A stretch of 64,000 bases of DNA, from contig NZ_JACHCR010000021.1 in NCBI RefSeq assembly GCF_014205845.1, positions 62,001-126,000 of the forward strand. Reading direction: 5' to 3'. Under the pieces are notes generated by a model, which was given only the letters and a program-made list of their open reading frames with translations, had not been told where the DNA came from and made no database searches. Position numbers and translations under genes: made by a program. This document shows positions 1-9,534 of the stretch, in pieces. Source of the stretch: Mucilaginibacter cryoferens. GTDB taxonomy: Bacteria > Bacteroidota > Bacteroidia > Sphingobacteriales > Sphingobacteriaceae. Each line of letters begins with the position of its first letter. Within the stretch, counting starts at the first letter, position 1.

Positions 1-1484
1 TTTTTAGCGTCGTACGCTACATGATGAGTAGCTGTTTTTGATTTATAAACGGCTTCTTCAAAAGCGTCCTTATCAGCGGCACCGCAAAATACAGAGGTAA
101 TTTTTTCGCCAACAGCCATATCATATACGCCCCATGAAGGATCGAACAATATTGTACCTTCTTTGTCGGTCACCGTACAATCTATAAAGGTGATAAGCAG
201 TGTTTTCCCTTCTGCTATTAAAATGCCTTTCACTTTTCCTTCAAGGGTGATTCCGCTTTCAAAATCCAGCACCACGCTTTGATCTATGCTGATACCAATA
301 TTTTCGAGTTCTGCTAAACTCAAATTTTCTAAAGGAGCAACGTTTTTCAACTTGCCAACCGGCGAACTGAAGCCATCTTTATGGTAGTTTTTATCGTGCC
401 CTTTAAGCTGTTTATTATGAAGGGATAAAGCAGTTGAGCCGATAGTTTTAACAAAGTATGGCTCTCCATCTTTCCCAACCTTAAAACTGGTAACCGTACC
501 CGATACCTGCAAACCCGAGCTGTAAACTACCGTACAGGTATTTTTACTTTCTAAAGCTTTACCCAGGCCATAAGCCCCGCCCCTGCGGAACGACATGGTA
601 TTGGCAAACTCTTCCAATACATCAATTAAATTCTGAAAAGTTGGGGTTACAAATAGCTGCGGCTGCGTTTTGGTGATATCGTAGCTGTACTTTACAGCGT
701 CGATGCTATACCAAAGCTTCTTTACCTCGGCCATCATACAGCTGGCACTTTCGCCTATTGATGAGAGTAAGCCCGCGCCATATATCTTGGGATTTTCCAG
801 GGTGCCAATCAGGCCATATTCTACCGTCCACCAGTGCAAACGACTAAGCAGGGCCATTTCAGATGGCTCTCCCATGTTTTCCTGGCGATGAGCTACCAGT
901 TGGTCGGCCTTACGGATCTCGTCCTCATCAGCATCGGGCATTTCCTTTAATATCGATAAAGCTCTGATGGCTTCGTACAATTCAAAATCCTGTGCCGAAA
1001 ACATGGCCTTTGCCCCTATCGAACCAAAATAACTTAAGTATTCGTGGTAATCCTTATCGGCAATAATAGGTGCATGCCCGGCAGATTCGTGTATAATATC
1101 AGGCGCTGGCGTATACTCAATATGCCGCGACTGCCTGATATCTGCAGCTATAACCAATACCCTATATGCCTGGTACTCCATAAAAGCAGCAGGGGGTATA
1201 AAGCCATCAACAGTAACAGCCCCCCAACCAATTTTGGCAAGCGCGTTATTCATTTCCTGCAAATCGGGAATACGCTCGATAGTTAAGCCGGCCTTGGTTA
1301 GGCCCGGAATGTATGGATAGTAGGCTACATCTTTTAAGTAGCTATAATTTTGCCGCATTACATAGCGCCAAACCGCATGGTCTATAGGCGTATAATGTTC
1401 GTAATGTTGGTCGACTATAAATTGTTTTAAATGACCGGGCAATGCCGCAACCTGCGGATTATTAAAATCATTAAAATGGCTCAT
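1..1484 (-). CDS. Aromatic amino acid hydroxylase (phenylalanine 4-monooxygenase family), C-terminus beyond window
   Basis: Iron- and pterin-dependent hydroxylase of an aromatic amino acid, most likely phenylalanine to tyrosine. About 494 residues are visible from an ATG at 1484 (start MSHFNDFNNP); the gene runs off the left edge. The facial triad is visible: H132 and H137 in HESAGHAP and E222 in WWTVEYGL, matching the HDxxGHxP and WFTVEFGL motifs of the family. The rest of the visible chain, roughly residues 260-494, is a long extension absent from short proteobacterial PhhA and typical of the long Bacteroidota form; its function is unknown to me. No operon partner is visible on this side. 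The substrate could be tryptophan instead. The family call is firm, the substrate less so. Confidence 0.88.
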   Translation of the reverse strand, partial: MSHFNDFNNPQVAALPGHLKQFIVDQHYEHYTPIDHAVWRYVMRQNYSYLKDVAYYPYIPGLTKAGLTIERIPDLQEMNNALAKIGWGAVTVDGFIPPAAFMEYQAYRVLVIAADIRQSRHIEYTPAPDIIHESAGHAPIIADKDYHEYLSYFGSIGAKAMFSAQDFELYEAIRALSILKEMPDADEDEIRKADQLVAHRQENMGEPSEMALLSRLHWWTVEYGLIGTLENPKIYGAGLLSSIGESASCMMAEVKKLWYSIDAVKYSYDITKTQPQLFVTPTFQNLIDVLEEFANTMSFRRGGAYGLGKALESKNTCTVVYSSGLQVSGTVTSFKVGKDGEPYFVKTIGSTALSLHNKQLKGHDKNYHKDGFSSPVGKLKNVAPLENLSLAELENIGISIDQSVVLDFESGITLEGKVKGILIAEGKTLLITFIDCTVTDKEGTILFDPSWGVYDMAVGEKITSVFCGAADKDAFEEAVYKSKTATHHVAYDAK

Positions 1485-1544
1485 GTACGTTGGGTACGGT
1501 TTATAACAGAACGTAAAATTAGGAAAATAGGTTTAATAAAAACT

Positions 1545-2492
1545 TTAATTTTCCGGGGTTTCCTCAATAGCCGGCAAACCGGCCTGCAATTTATCGGTAC
1601 GAAAAACGTAATAAACGCCCAACAATGCCACAACTATAGAGATTAGGTAGAAAGTAAAGCTAAGATATACAGCCATATCTGCCGTTAGATGGAATGGCTT
1701 GGCAAGGTTTACAAAAATGGCGTCCCTAACCCCGCCGCCGCCTAAACTAAACGGTATAATTGATGCTAAAGCCGATATCAGGAACGAAAGCAGGTAAGGG
1801 GCAAATTTGCCGGTAAAATCCTGCGCCAGCAATAAACACACAATACACAGTAATTGCATTGATTGCACACCCACTGCTTTTAAATGGGCAGCAAAAAAGT
1901 TATGGGTATATTCCCTGAAAAATTTGCGTGCAACTATATAGTAAATAACCGAACCAACAACCAACAGGGTTACCGGGATACGCAACCCAACCAAGTCTGA
2001 AATATGAGGGATGAGGATAATGAGAATTACGGTGATCATACCTATGGCCCAAAAACCGCTTAAGCGATCGAACAAAATAGCCCAGAATACTTTTTTGGTA
2101 GGCAGTTTATAGTTTTTGTGCAGCAGGTAAATTTTATAACCATCGCCACCTATACCGCCCGGCAACAGCACATTATAGCATAAACCCAAAAAGTAAAGAC
2201 GTAGGTTAAAACGATAATCGAGCTTTAAACCAATGGATTTAAAGAAACTTAACAACCGCCAGGCAGAAAACAACATCGATCCAAAGTAGCATAATACAGC
2301 TGCCGCAACCCAGGCTTTATTGGCGTGTACCAATCTATCTTTAAACTTTACAAATGGCACTTTACTGAAAACCCAATATAACAAGCCACCTGTAACTACA
2401 ATTATCAGCATTACCTTTACAACGCCCCAAAGCTTACCTTTCCAGGTTTTATGTTCGGTGCCTTCGTCTATTATTTCTTCGGTATCTGTCAT
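1545..2492 (-). CDS. Flippase-like integral membrane protein (UPF0104 / lysylphosphatidylglycerol synthase TM-type)
   Basis: A 315-residue inner-membrane protein with about eight hydrophobic segments, the first near residues 25-45. Near residue 240 it carries IPFSLGGGGVRDAIF, matching the conserved P-x-S-x-G-G-x-G-x-R-E/D signature of the LPG_synthase_TM (UPF0104) family. Related proteins move or modify lipids, or flip lipid-linked sugars; no catalytic acyltransferase domain is attached, so the exact role cannot be assigned. It lies 60 bp upstream of the aromatic hydroxylase in the same direction and could be co-transcribed with it, though no functional link is obvious. The start at 2492 gives a short acidic cytoplasmic N-terminus, usual for the family. 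Confidence 0.75.
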   Translation of the reverse strand: MTDTEEIIDEGTEHKTWKGKLWGVVKVMLIIVVTGGLLYWVFSKVPFVKFKDRLVHANKAWVAAAVLCYFGSMLFSAWRLLSFFKSIGLKLDYRFNLRLYFLGLCYNVLLPGGIGGDGYKIYLLHKNYKLPTKKVFWAILFDRLSGFWAIGMITVILIILIPHISDLVGLRIPVTLLVVGSVIYYIVARKFFREYTHNFFAAHLKAVGVQSMQLLCIVCLLLAQDFTGKFAPYLLSFLISALASIIPFSLGGGGVRDAIFVNLAKPFHLTADMAVYLSFTFYLISIVVALLGVYYVFRTDKLQAGLPAIEETPEN

Positions 2493-2746
2493 TTGGCTGC
2501 AAAGCTATGTTATTTTTTTATTTCGCTATATCCACACCGTGATTTAACAAATTTTAGCAATTATGTTTTGCAAAAAATTAAAACTAATCCCGACAAATTA
2601 GCTTCTATCGGTAAAGCGAAAATAACACACTGATATTAAAATCAATTATATCCTTAGTGTAATCGCAGTTTCAAATCAGTGTAATCAATAACATAAATGG
2701 ATGCAATCCTGATTTCAATTGTTATTTTTGCGCAAATTTTATCAGT
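2493..2746. promoter_or_regulatory. Divergent promoter region between the flippase-like gene and aguB, with a -7 box
   Basis: This is an A+T-rich 254-bp gap between divergent genes. TATTTTTG at 2723-2730 fits the Bacteroidota -7 consensus TAnnTTTG and lies 16 bp before the aguB start. I see no convincing TTTG -33 element at the expected 19-21 bp spacing and no Shine-Dalgarno sequence. The promoter is inferred from the consensus alone. Confidence 0.4.
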
Positions 2747-3616
2747 ATGAGTAAAGTAAAAGTTGGCATCGTGCAAATGACCTGTACTGCAGATAAGCAG
2801 CAGAACCTGCAAAAGGCCATTGTTAAAGTAAGGGAAGCAGCCGCTAAAGGCGCGCAGATAGTTTGTTTACAGGAACTATTTACCTCGCTTTATTTTTGTG
2901 ACGTAGAAGATTACGATAACTTTAAGCTGGCCGAAGCCATCCCTGGCCCATCAACAGATGAGTTATCAAAAATTGCTACCGAATTAAATGTAGTGATCAT
3001 TGCATCCCTGTTTGAGAAACGTGCGCAGGGCCTTTACCACAATACAACAGCCGTTTTAGATGCCGATGGCAGCTATTTGGGTAAATACCGCAAAATGCAT
3101 ATCCCCGATGATCCGGGCTTTTACGAAAAATTTTACTTTACCCCCGGCGATTTGGGCTACAAGGTATTTAACAGTAAATATGGCCGCTTAGGTGTACTGA
3201 TCTGCTGGGACCAATGGTACCCCGAAGCAGCCCGCATTACCGCTTTAATGGGTGCCGATATATTATTTTACCCAACCGCCATAGGCTGGGCAACCACACA
3301 GGATGAAGCCACCAATGTAGAGCAGTACAACGCATGGCAAACCATTCAGCGCTCGCACGCGGTAGCCAATGGCGTACACGTAGTAAGCGTAAACCGTGTA
3401 GGCGAAGAAGCCGGCGTAAAATTCTGGGGAGGATCGTTCTTTGCCAATCCATTCGGCACTATCATACATCAAACCTCGCACGATGAGGAAGAAATTGTTG
3501 TACAGGAACTGGATTTAGATAAATCTGATTATTATAGAAGCCACTGGCCGTTTTTGAGGGACAGGAGGATTGATAGTTATCAGCCCATTACGAAACGTTT
3601 ACTGGACGAAGATTAA
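2747..3616 (+). CDS. aguB: N-carbamoylputrescine amidase
   Basis: Hydrolyses N-carbamoylputrescine to putrescine, CO2 and ammonia, the last step of the arginine decarboxylase/agmatine route to polyamines. It is a full-length 289-residue cytosolic nitrilase-superfamily protein. The catalytic triad is visible: E43 (LQELF), K116 (YRKMHIPDDPGF) and C153 (LICWDQWYPEAAR). The stretch KMHIPDDPGFYEKFYFTPGD is characteristic of the AguB branch rather than of general omega-amidases. It is followed 124 bp later by agmatine deiminase, the enzyme that makes its substrate, which strongly supports the assignment. A palindromic repeat separates the two genes, so they may not share one transcript. Confidence 0.95.
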   Translation: MSKVKVGIVQMTCTADKQQNLQKAIVKVREAAAKGAQIVCLQELFTSLYFCDVEDYDNFKLAEAIPGPSTDELSKIATELNVVIIASLFEKRAQGLYHNTTAVLDADGSYLGKYRKMHIPDDPGFYEKFYFTPGDLGYKVFNSKYGRLGVLICWDQWYPEAARITALMGADILFYPTAIGWATTQDEATNVEQYNAWQTIQRSHAVANGVHVVSVNRVGEEAGVKFWGGSFFANPFGTIIHQTSHDEEEIVVQELDLDKSDYYRSHWPFLRDRRIDSYQPITKRLLDED

Positions 3617-3627
3617 TTTTTATATTC

Positions 3628-3711
3628 CCGTCATTGCGAGGAACGAAGCAATCCCCTATTGGCAGAGCCGATCTGTATAGTTTGGGATTGCTTCGTTCCT
3701 CGCAATGACGG
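3628..3711. repeat. Palindromic dispersed repeat, 28-bp perfect arms, between aguB and aguA
   Basis: Arms at 3628-3655 and 3684-3711 are perfect inverted copies over 28 bp with a 28-bp loop; each contains GTCATTGCGAGG. A related, less perfect copy lies at 47438-47534. It has no coding role and could form a stable hairpin in RNA between aguB and aguA. It resembles the REP-type palindromes common in Bacteroidota. Confidence 0.85.
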
Positions 3712-3740
3712 ATGAGTTATACTTTTTGCCGTTACCAATT

Positions 3741-4808
3741 ATGAGTCAAAATATCTCTAAAATACAAACCCCGGCTTCGCAGGGATTTTTCTTTCCCGCT
3801 GAGTGGGCTAAACATACCGCTACCTGGCTTTCGTGGCCTCATAAAGAAGCTTCATGGCCGGGGAAGATCGATTTGATCTATCCATCGTACATCGAGTTCA
3901 TTAAGGTATTAACCAAAGGTGAGTTGGTACGCATTAACGTAACTGACGAAAACATGAAAGCATCGGTTACTTTCCAGCTGCAAAATGCAGGGGTGGATAT
4001 GAGCAAAATTGAACTTTTTGAATTTGCTACCAACGATGCCTGGTGCCGCGATCATGGACCGGCGTTTCTGATAAACCCCGATACTAAACAAAAAGCTATT
4101 GTTGACTGGGGCTATAATGCCTGGGGTGGCAAATATCCTCCGTTCGACCTGGATGATGTGATCCCTACCAAAATAGGTAACCATTTTGGTTTGCCGGTAT
4201 TTAACCCCGGCATTGTAATGGAAGGCGGCTCTGTTGATTTTAATGGCAAGGGCACCATTTTAACTACTACTGCCTGCCTGCTCAACAAAAACCGCAACCC
4301 GCATTTAAACCAGGATCAAATTGAAGGCTACCTGCGCAATTTTTACGGTGCCGAGCAAATTTTATGGTTGGGCGATGGCATTGTAGGTGATGATACCGAC
4401 GGCCACATAGATGATATTACCCGCTTTGTAAACGAGGATACGGTAGTTACGGTAGTTGAAGAAAACAAAAACGACGATAACTATCACCTGCTACAAGAAA
4501 ACCTGGAAGCATTAAAAACCATGCGCCTGCTTAACGGCAAGCAACTAAATGTGGTGGAGCTGCCTATGCCAGATGAAGTTATTCATGAAGATACCCGCCT
4601 GCCGGCATCGTATGCTAATTTTTATATAGCCAATTCGGCAGTGGTGGTGCCTACCTATCGCTCGGCTAACGACGATAAGGCGTTACAGATAATACAGGAT
4701 TGCTTTCCAGACCGCGAAGTTGTGGGTATTGATTCTACCGATATTATCTGGGGATTGGGCAGCTTTCATTGCCTGAGCCAGCAGGAGCCAAGCCCCCCTA
4801 CCCCCTGA
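3741..4808 (+). CDS. aguA: Agmatine deiminase
   Basis: Converts agmatine to N-carbamoylputrescine and ammonia. I start it at ATG 3741 (MSQNISKIQT) because an upstream in-frame ATG at 3705 lies inside a palindromic repeat and would add 12 repeat-derived residues. That gives 355 residues, about the usual size. Family marks are HTATWLSWPHKEASWPGK near the N-terminus, DAWCRDHGPAF, DGHIDDITRFV and the nucleophile C344 in GSFHCLSQQEP. The last five residues (SPPTP) and the stop come from a CCCCCTACCCCCTGAAGGGGG hairpin-type repeat, so the natural C-terminus appears to have been replaced just past the catalytic loop. It pairs with aguB in one pathway. Confidence 0.94.
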   Translation: MSQNISKIQTPASQGFFFPAEWAKHTATWLSWPHKEASWPGKIDLIYPSYIEFIKVLTKGELVRINVTDENMKASVTFQLQNAGVDMSKIELFEFATNDAWCRDHGPAFLINPDTKQKAIVDWGYNAWGGKYPPFDLDDVIPTKIGNHFGLPVFNPGIVMEGGSVDFNGKGTILTTTACLLNKNRNPHLNQDQIEGYLRNFYGAEQILWLGDGIVGDDTDGHIDDITRFVNEDTVVTVVEENKNDDNYHLLQENLEALKTMRLLNGKQLNVVELPMPDEVIHEDTRLPASYANFYIANSAVVVPTYRSANDDKALQIIQDCFPDREVVGIDSTDIIWGLGSFHCLSQQEPSPPTP

Positions 4809-4848
4809 AGGGGGAGTTTTTGATTTGCAGGTTTGCAAGTAAAATGGT

Positions 4849-4898
4849 CAGTAAACAATAAGGCCCTACTCGTTTGAGCAGGGCCTTATTGTTTACTG
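4849..4898. terminator. Bidirectional intrinsic terminator
   Basis: A 19-bp perfect inverted repeat (arms 4849-4867 and 4880-4898) surrounds a 12-nt loop. The stem is G+C-rich in the middle and ends in A/T-rich flanks. It sits between convergent aguA and the GH2 gene, so it probably ends both transcripts. Confidence 0.8.
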
Positions 4899-4943
4899 AT
4901 AATGTAGAAACTCTATTTTTTGTCCTTAATCTTTTATCCATTC

Positions 4944-7739
4944 TTATTTTGAAGCTAAGGTAATCACCTGCTTATCCAGGTTCCAGCCTTCGAGCAATAT
5001 GGTTGGGGTTACATTACCCAGTTTGGCCGCGGGGGCAGTTACCGATACGGTTGTACTTTCGTGCGGGGCCAGGGTAAAGTAATTGCCTGTCCAATAGCTT
5101 GGCATTATTTCCTCCCCGTTTTTCATCAGCTGCGGGCGTACAAAAAATGCCAACTTGTTTGATGTATTGGTGAATTGAACAGTCCACTTACTTTCTACAG
5201 CGCCTTTTTCAGTTTTGATAATCTTGGCGATTACCTGGGCGTGTTTCATATCGTTCAGCGATTTAAATTCGTCTGTTGCCGATAGCCAATAGGCATTGTG
5301 AGATACCGCCTTACCTATTGAAGTTTTAAGGTTAAGTATTACAAAACTTACACCTTGCGTTGCGGCTAATACATCTTTCAACTGCATAATTTCCTGCACT
5401 CCGTTTGTAGCTAAACCAACATCATCTAATTTGATAGATTTGATGAGCTTGCTGTCTATATCAAAAACATCTGCAGTAGCAACCAAACTACCTGTTGCAT
5501 GGTGCATACGGTTAATAATAGCAATGCTTGAGTTATCGTAGTTATATTGAATATGCACCGGCTCGCAGGCGTTTTGCATACTGTAATAGCCTGCGTTTGG
5601 TTCCAGGTACCAATCATAAATTTGCCAGATAACGCTTGGCAGGGCGGCGTTCAGTTTCCAGAGCATTACGCCACCGGTTTCGTTTAGCTTATGACCATCG
5701 GCCTCAAAAATTCCCTGGTAACCAATGTAGTTAAGAAACTGCATCTTATCAGAAAAGTTGACGATATCTTTTGGCGCGCCATACCTTTTTACCATCTCAT
5801 CGTAATACTTATCATACTGGCCGGCACCTGTTGCGGCATCATGATACCCCCAACTGTTGTTAAGCGGAAAAGGCAGTGTTTTATCCCAGGTTAAGTTAGG
5901 GATGATTTTTGGCAGCGTGGTATATGGCGGCTGCGACGGCAAGCCAGTTTCATCTTTAAACACCCAATCTTTACCGGCATCGGCCAGTTTATAGTAGTCT
6001 TTAGGGTCTTTCCAGGCATAGGGACCACCACTGTACACGCCCGATGGCATATCATCAGGCCACGAGCCTTTCCATCCCTCTGGTAATTTGGCAAAGCCGG
6101 ATGAGCTTGGAATAAATGGGCGGGTGCCATCCAGTTCAATAATATCGTTACGCATTTTATCGTACAGTTCTTTACGGGCATGGCCTTCGTTACCACCCGT
6201 CCAAACCAGTAAGCTTGGGTGGTTGCGTACGCGGTAAATGGTACTTTCTACATTCTTTACAAACACACTGCCTTCCAAAGGCCAATCGGGTGAGCCTTTA
6301 AACTCGCCCTGTGTATCGCCGGTGATCCAAAAGTCAGACCATACCATTTGGCCGTATTTATCAGCCGCATTCCAAAAAGCGTCGGGGGGTGTAACTCCAC
6401 CACCCCAGATGCGTACCAGGTTTACATTGGCGTTACGGCACAGGTGCATCTCATAATCGTACCGGGCCGAATCGCGGTTAACCATCATATCGGGTACCCA
6501 GGCACCACCCACCAGGTGAACTAGCTTGCCATTCACATAAAACTGGCGACGCACAAAGCCATTTACATTTTCGGCTTTCGACGATACCGAACGTACCCCA
6601 AAAACAAAAGTAGTATCGTCGCTTATACCTTTTGCATCGGCATATTGCAAACGAATACGGTACAGGTTTGCCTTACCATAGCCATTAGGCCACCATAATT
6701 TAGGCTGACTGATAATCAGCTGGTTTATTTTATCGGCATTTAATTCAACCGCTTTGCCCGAGTTTGCAGCTACGGCAATTGCCTGTGTAAACTGTACAGG
6801 CAAACCTGTAAAATTCTCTGGCTTTATGCTAACGGTTAGCTTTCCGCTGTTGGCGGCGTCTGTGTTATTTGATAGCGTAAGTTTCAGCGATAGTTTAGCT
6901 ATACCGGTATCGGGCAAGTTTGGCAAATTGGTTACCAATTTTGGCCTGCCTATGGTTACTGCACCTGTTGTACGTAAAAAAACCGGCTGCCAGATGCCCA
7001 TGTTACGATCTCGCACCGGCGGAATCCAGTCCCACCCGGCAGAGCAAAGCATGGTTACGTTTTTGCCTATATCGCCCGTTGGACCGCCATTTTCATAAAA
7101 TGGACCTAAAGCTCTTAATTGTTCTTTTGCTGGATAGCCGGCATAATCCAATGGGTATATCTTTACCGCCAAAGCGTTTTCGCCGCCAGCGTTAATGGCA
7201 TTGCTTACATCCAGGTTATGTTCGGCAAACATGCCGGCCATTTGGGTGCTATCGGCAATTTGTTTACCGTTTAGCCATACCGCCGCGCGGTAGTTAATGC
7301 CTTTAAATATCAGCTGAAACCGGCGGCCTTTATCGCCGGCGGCAACTTTAAATATGGTACGGTACCAATAAGGTTTTTTCCAGGGATTAGAGTCGTTAGG
7401 CAAATGGCTGTACTGCTCCAGGTTATACTCTTTATTAAACTGGTCTGATGCATCGGGGATGAGCATGTTATTTAGTCCCTGGTACGGATCTGGGTAAACC
7501 TTATTGGCAACCAAGCCTGTTAATACTGTTGAAGGTACCTTAACCGGGAACCAGTAAACTGGCGAATGATATTGAATAGTTGAAAGCTGGGTACCGGTAG
7601 CTGTTATAAGAGCCGAAGATTGCAGATCGAAGTTAGCGAGTTTAACCTGCTTTACCGGGGCCGATTGCGCCATTAAACAGGTGGGTAATACACAGGCTGC
7701 CCAAACACCCAAAGCAGCATAAATAGTTTTTTTCATCAT
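4944..7739 (-). CDS. Secreted glycoside hydrolase family 2 protein (exo-beta-glucosaminidase/mannosidase-like)
   Basis: A 931-residue exported glycosidase with a signal peptide (residues 1-24, cleaved near CLMAQ). Domains in order: jelly-roll sugar-binding domain about 50-250, immunoglobulin-like domain about 265-385, TIM barrel about 390-700 and a C-terminal beta domain to 931. The GH2 acid/base is E518 in TGGNEGH; E597 in VFKDETGLP is the likely nucleophile. NLVRIWGGGVTPPDAFW is typical of the exo-glucosaminidase and beta-mannosidase branch rather than LacZ. The substrate cannot be fixed from sequence. It is the last gene of the leftward block. An 8-bp inverted repeat (TATCATTT at 7859-7866, AAATGATA at 7875-7882) lies upstream, inside the tail of the next gene's intergenic gap, and could be an operator. 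Confidence 0.85.
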   Translation of the reverse strand: MMKKTIYAALGVWAACVLPTCLMAQSAPVKQVKLANFDLQSSALITATGTQLSTIQYHSPVYWFPVKVPSTVLTGLVANKVYPDPYQGLNNMLIPDASDQFNKEYNLEQYSHLPNDSNPWKKPYWYRTIFKVAAGDKGRRFQLIFKGINYRAAVWLNGKQIADSTQMAGMFAEHNLDVSNAINAGGENALAVKIYPLDYAGYPAKEQLRALGPFYENGGPTGDIGKNVTMLCSAGWDWIPPVRDRNMGIWQPVFLRTTGAVTIGRPKLVTNLPNLPDTGIAKLSLKLTLSNNTDAANSGKLTVSIKPENFTGLPVQFTQAIAVAANSGKAVELNADKINQLIISQPKLWWPNGYGKANLYRIRLQYADAKGISDDTTFVFGVRSVSSKAENVNGFVRRQFYVNGKLVHLVGGAWVPDMMVNRDSARYDYEMHLCRNANVNLVRIWGGGVTPPDAFWNAADKYGQMVWSDFWITGDTQGEFKGSPDWPLEGSVFVKNVESTIYRVRNHPSLLVWTGGNEGHARKELYDKMRNDIIELDGTRPFIPSSSGFAKLPEGWKGSWPDDMPSGVYSGGPYAWKDPKDYYKLADAGKDWVFKDETGLPSQPPYTTLPKIIPNLTWDKTLPFPLNNSWGYHDAATGAGQYDKYYDEMVKRYGAPKDIVNFSDKMQFLNYIGYQGIFEADGHKLNETGGVMLWKLNAALPSVIWQIYDWYLEPNAGYYSMQNACEPVHIQYNYDNSSIAIINRMHHATGSLVATADVFDIDSKLIKSIKLDDVGLATNGVQEIMQLKDVLAATQGVSFVILNLKTSIGKAVSHNAYWLSATDEFKSLNDMKHAQVIAKIIKTEKGAVESKWTVQFTNTSNKLAFFVRPQLMKNGEEIMPSYWTGNYFTLAPHESTTVSVTAPAAKLGNVTPTILLEGWNLDKQVITLASK

Positions 7740-7894
7740 AATGATTTTTTAACAGGGAAGTGATAGCTCCTTTTTACAAATGGAGTTATAAACACCTCTG
7801 GCAATAAATTACAATGGTAAAACTACTTAACGCGGCGCACGATGATGCTGTACTAATTTATCATTTTGTTATACAAATGATACAAAATTGGATT

Positions 7895-9454
7895 TCAGGG
7901 TCGTTTTGGAAGGGTATTTTTCAACACGATGATGGGCTCAAAGAAATCCCAGTTGGGTTTGTAATCTTTTTGATTAAGCAGGCCCTTGCCACCTACAGAA
8001 AAATTGCCTAAAATAACATCCGGGTTACCGTCCTGATCCACATCGGCAACATCCATCGAGATCCATCGGCCATATTGGTTTATCGGAATTTCATGCACCT
8101 TAAATTTACCCGGGCTGGTTTGCTCATGATAGGTAAAACCTTCGGTAGGGTGGTATTTAAAATCGGCAAAGAAAGCGATCACCGCCAAATCGAGGTCGCC
8201 ATCGTGATCAAAATCCACAGCCATTGCTTTGGAGCAGCCATTGATGTGGTAAAAATAAGTCTGCTTAAATTTCCAGTTGCCCTGGTTGGTAAAAATATAC
8301 ACCCCATGGTAAGGTTTTAGTATGGGCGAATAGTCGTCATTATCGCCACAGGTATATAAAATATCGGGCTTGCCATCATGATTAAAATCGACCATCTGAA
8401 AGCTGCTTGAACCATAAACAGGCGGAAAATGAACCAGATTTTGGCTGGTAAAACCCCCTTTTTTGTCGTTCAGAAACAACCAAACGCCTTCGTCGGCCTG
8501 GGCAAACAGGCACACAATATCGGGCCAGCCATCGTGGTTGTAATCATCAACATATACCTGTGTTGCACCAGGGATAGCCCTGATACTTTTTTTGATAAAT
8601 TGATGATTAGCCTGCTGCTGCAACAGGAATAAAGCCCCCCTATCGCGGCCGAAACCACAGGTTACATAGTCCATCAGGCCGTCCTTATTAAAATCAGCAC
8701 AAGCACTTTTTACAGGGCGTGGCAGGCTATCTGTTACCAGTACAGAATCTTTACTTTTTAATTTACTATCCAGGTTAATGTTGATCACCTTACCTCTTAA
8801 CAGATCATTAGGCGGCAGCACACCTATGCAGGTAATTGTTGCCCCATTCGGATTAGCGGTTGTTTTAAAAAAGTTGGCATCAACAATAGCCGAAGGGAAT
8901 TGCTTAACAAGGGTTGAGTTTAAATCATTATCCCACCGGTATAACCCGCTTTTGCCGCTACCGCTGTAAATGTGTTTATCGCTGGGGTTGTAAGTAACCA
9001 TGGTGGTCATGGATGGCATTCCGGCACGATCGACGTGTTGGGGGCGTTTCGCGCTGAAAATTGCCCAGTCTTTAACCGCGTCGGGTTGGGGGATGATGAG
9101 TTTATCGGGGGCGCTGTATTTGTAATACACTACAATTCTGTACCACTCCTCCAACGTCATAGCCGATCCTGTACGCACCACGTAATCGCCCATAAAAGGC
9201 CTGATGTTAAATTTGGGTGCCATAGCGGGCAGGATGTTTTTATCCCAGGTAGTTTTATCAAGCAAAGAAGGATCTGGCGCTTCGTGGCAGCCAGAGCAGT
9301 GCTTTTTTGCTAAAGCCCGCCCTTCGGCAAGGTATTTTTCGTCGTCGGCCGATAAACCGCTGCCACCACAGCTATTGAAAGATACCGCTACCGTAAACAA
9401 CAGTACAAGTAATAAACAAATACTGTTTGATGAAAACCCCTTTTTTCTTATCAT
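7895..9454 (-). CDS. Lipoprotein with c-type haem motif and FG-GAP/VCBS repeats (copy 1)
   Basis: A 519-residue lipoprotein: the SPII signal ends at C29 (SFNSC). A haem-attachment site CSGCH lies at residues 53-57, followed by a Met-rich stretch (LPAMAPKF) able to give the sixth ligand. The rest is a beta-propeller of FG-GAP/VCBS blades with repeated D-x-N-x-D-G-x-x-D calcium-type loops (ADFNKDGLMD, DDYNHDGWPD, VDFNHDGKPD, VDFDHDGDLD, ADVDQDGNPD). It is a paralogue of the next gene upstream, sharing the same order and loop spacing. It probably sits in the outer membrane or periplasm and could pass electrons or bind a polymer; no enzyme activity can be named. Confidence 0.8.
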   Translation of the reverse strand: MIRKKGFSSNSICLLLVLLFTVAVSFNSCGGSGLSADDEKYLAEGRALAKKHCSGCHEAPDPSLLDKTTWDKNILPAMAPKFNIRPFMGDYVVRTGSAMTLEEWYRIVVYYKYSAPDKLIIPQPDAVKDWAIFSAKRPQHVDRAGMPSMTTMVTYNPSDKHIYSGSGKSGLYRWDNDLNSTLVKQFPSAIVDANFFKTTANPNGATITCIGVLPPNDLLRGKVININLDSKLKSKDSVLVTDSLPRPVKSACADFNKDGLMDYVTCGFGRDRGALFLLQQQANHQFIKKSIRAIPGATQVYVDDYNHDGWPDIVCLFAQADEGVWLFLNDKKGGFTSQNLVHFPPVYGSSSFQMVDFNHDGKPDILYTCGDNDDYSPILKPYHGVYIFTNQGNWKFKQTYFYHINGCSKAMAVDFDHDGDLDLAVIAFFADFKYHPTEGFTYHEQTSPGKFKVHEIPINQYGRWISMDVADVDQDGNPDVILGNFSVGGKGLLNQKDYKPNWDFFEPIIVLKNTLPKRP

Positions 9455-9534
9455 TTACACTTACCCATTTAAGGCCTCTACATTTCGGTTCGAGGTTCTA
9501 TTTTAATGTAGAGCCGCAATAACGATTTATCCTG

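Noticed and set aside
3705-3740. Upstream ATG for agmatine deiminase
   Set aside because: It lies in the right arm of a palindromic repeat; the extra residues are repeat-derived. ATG 3741 gives the usual N-terminus.
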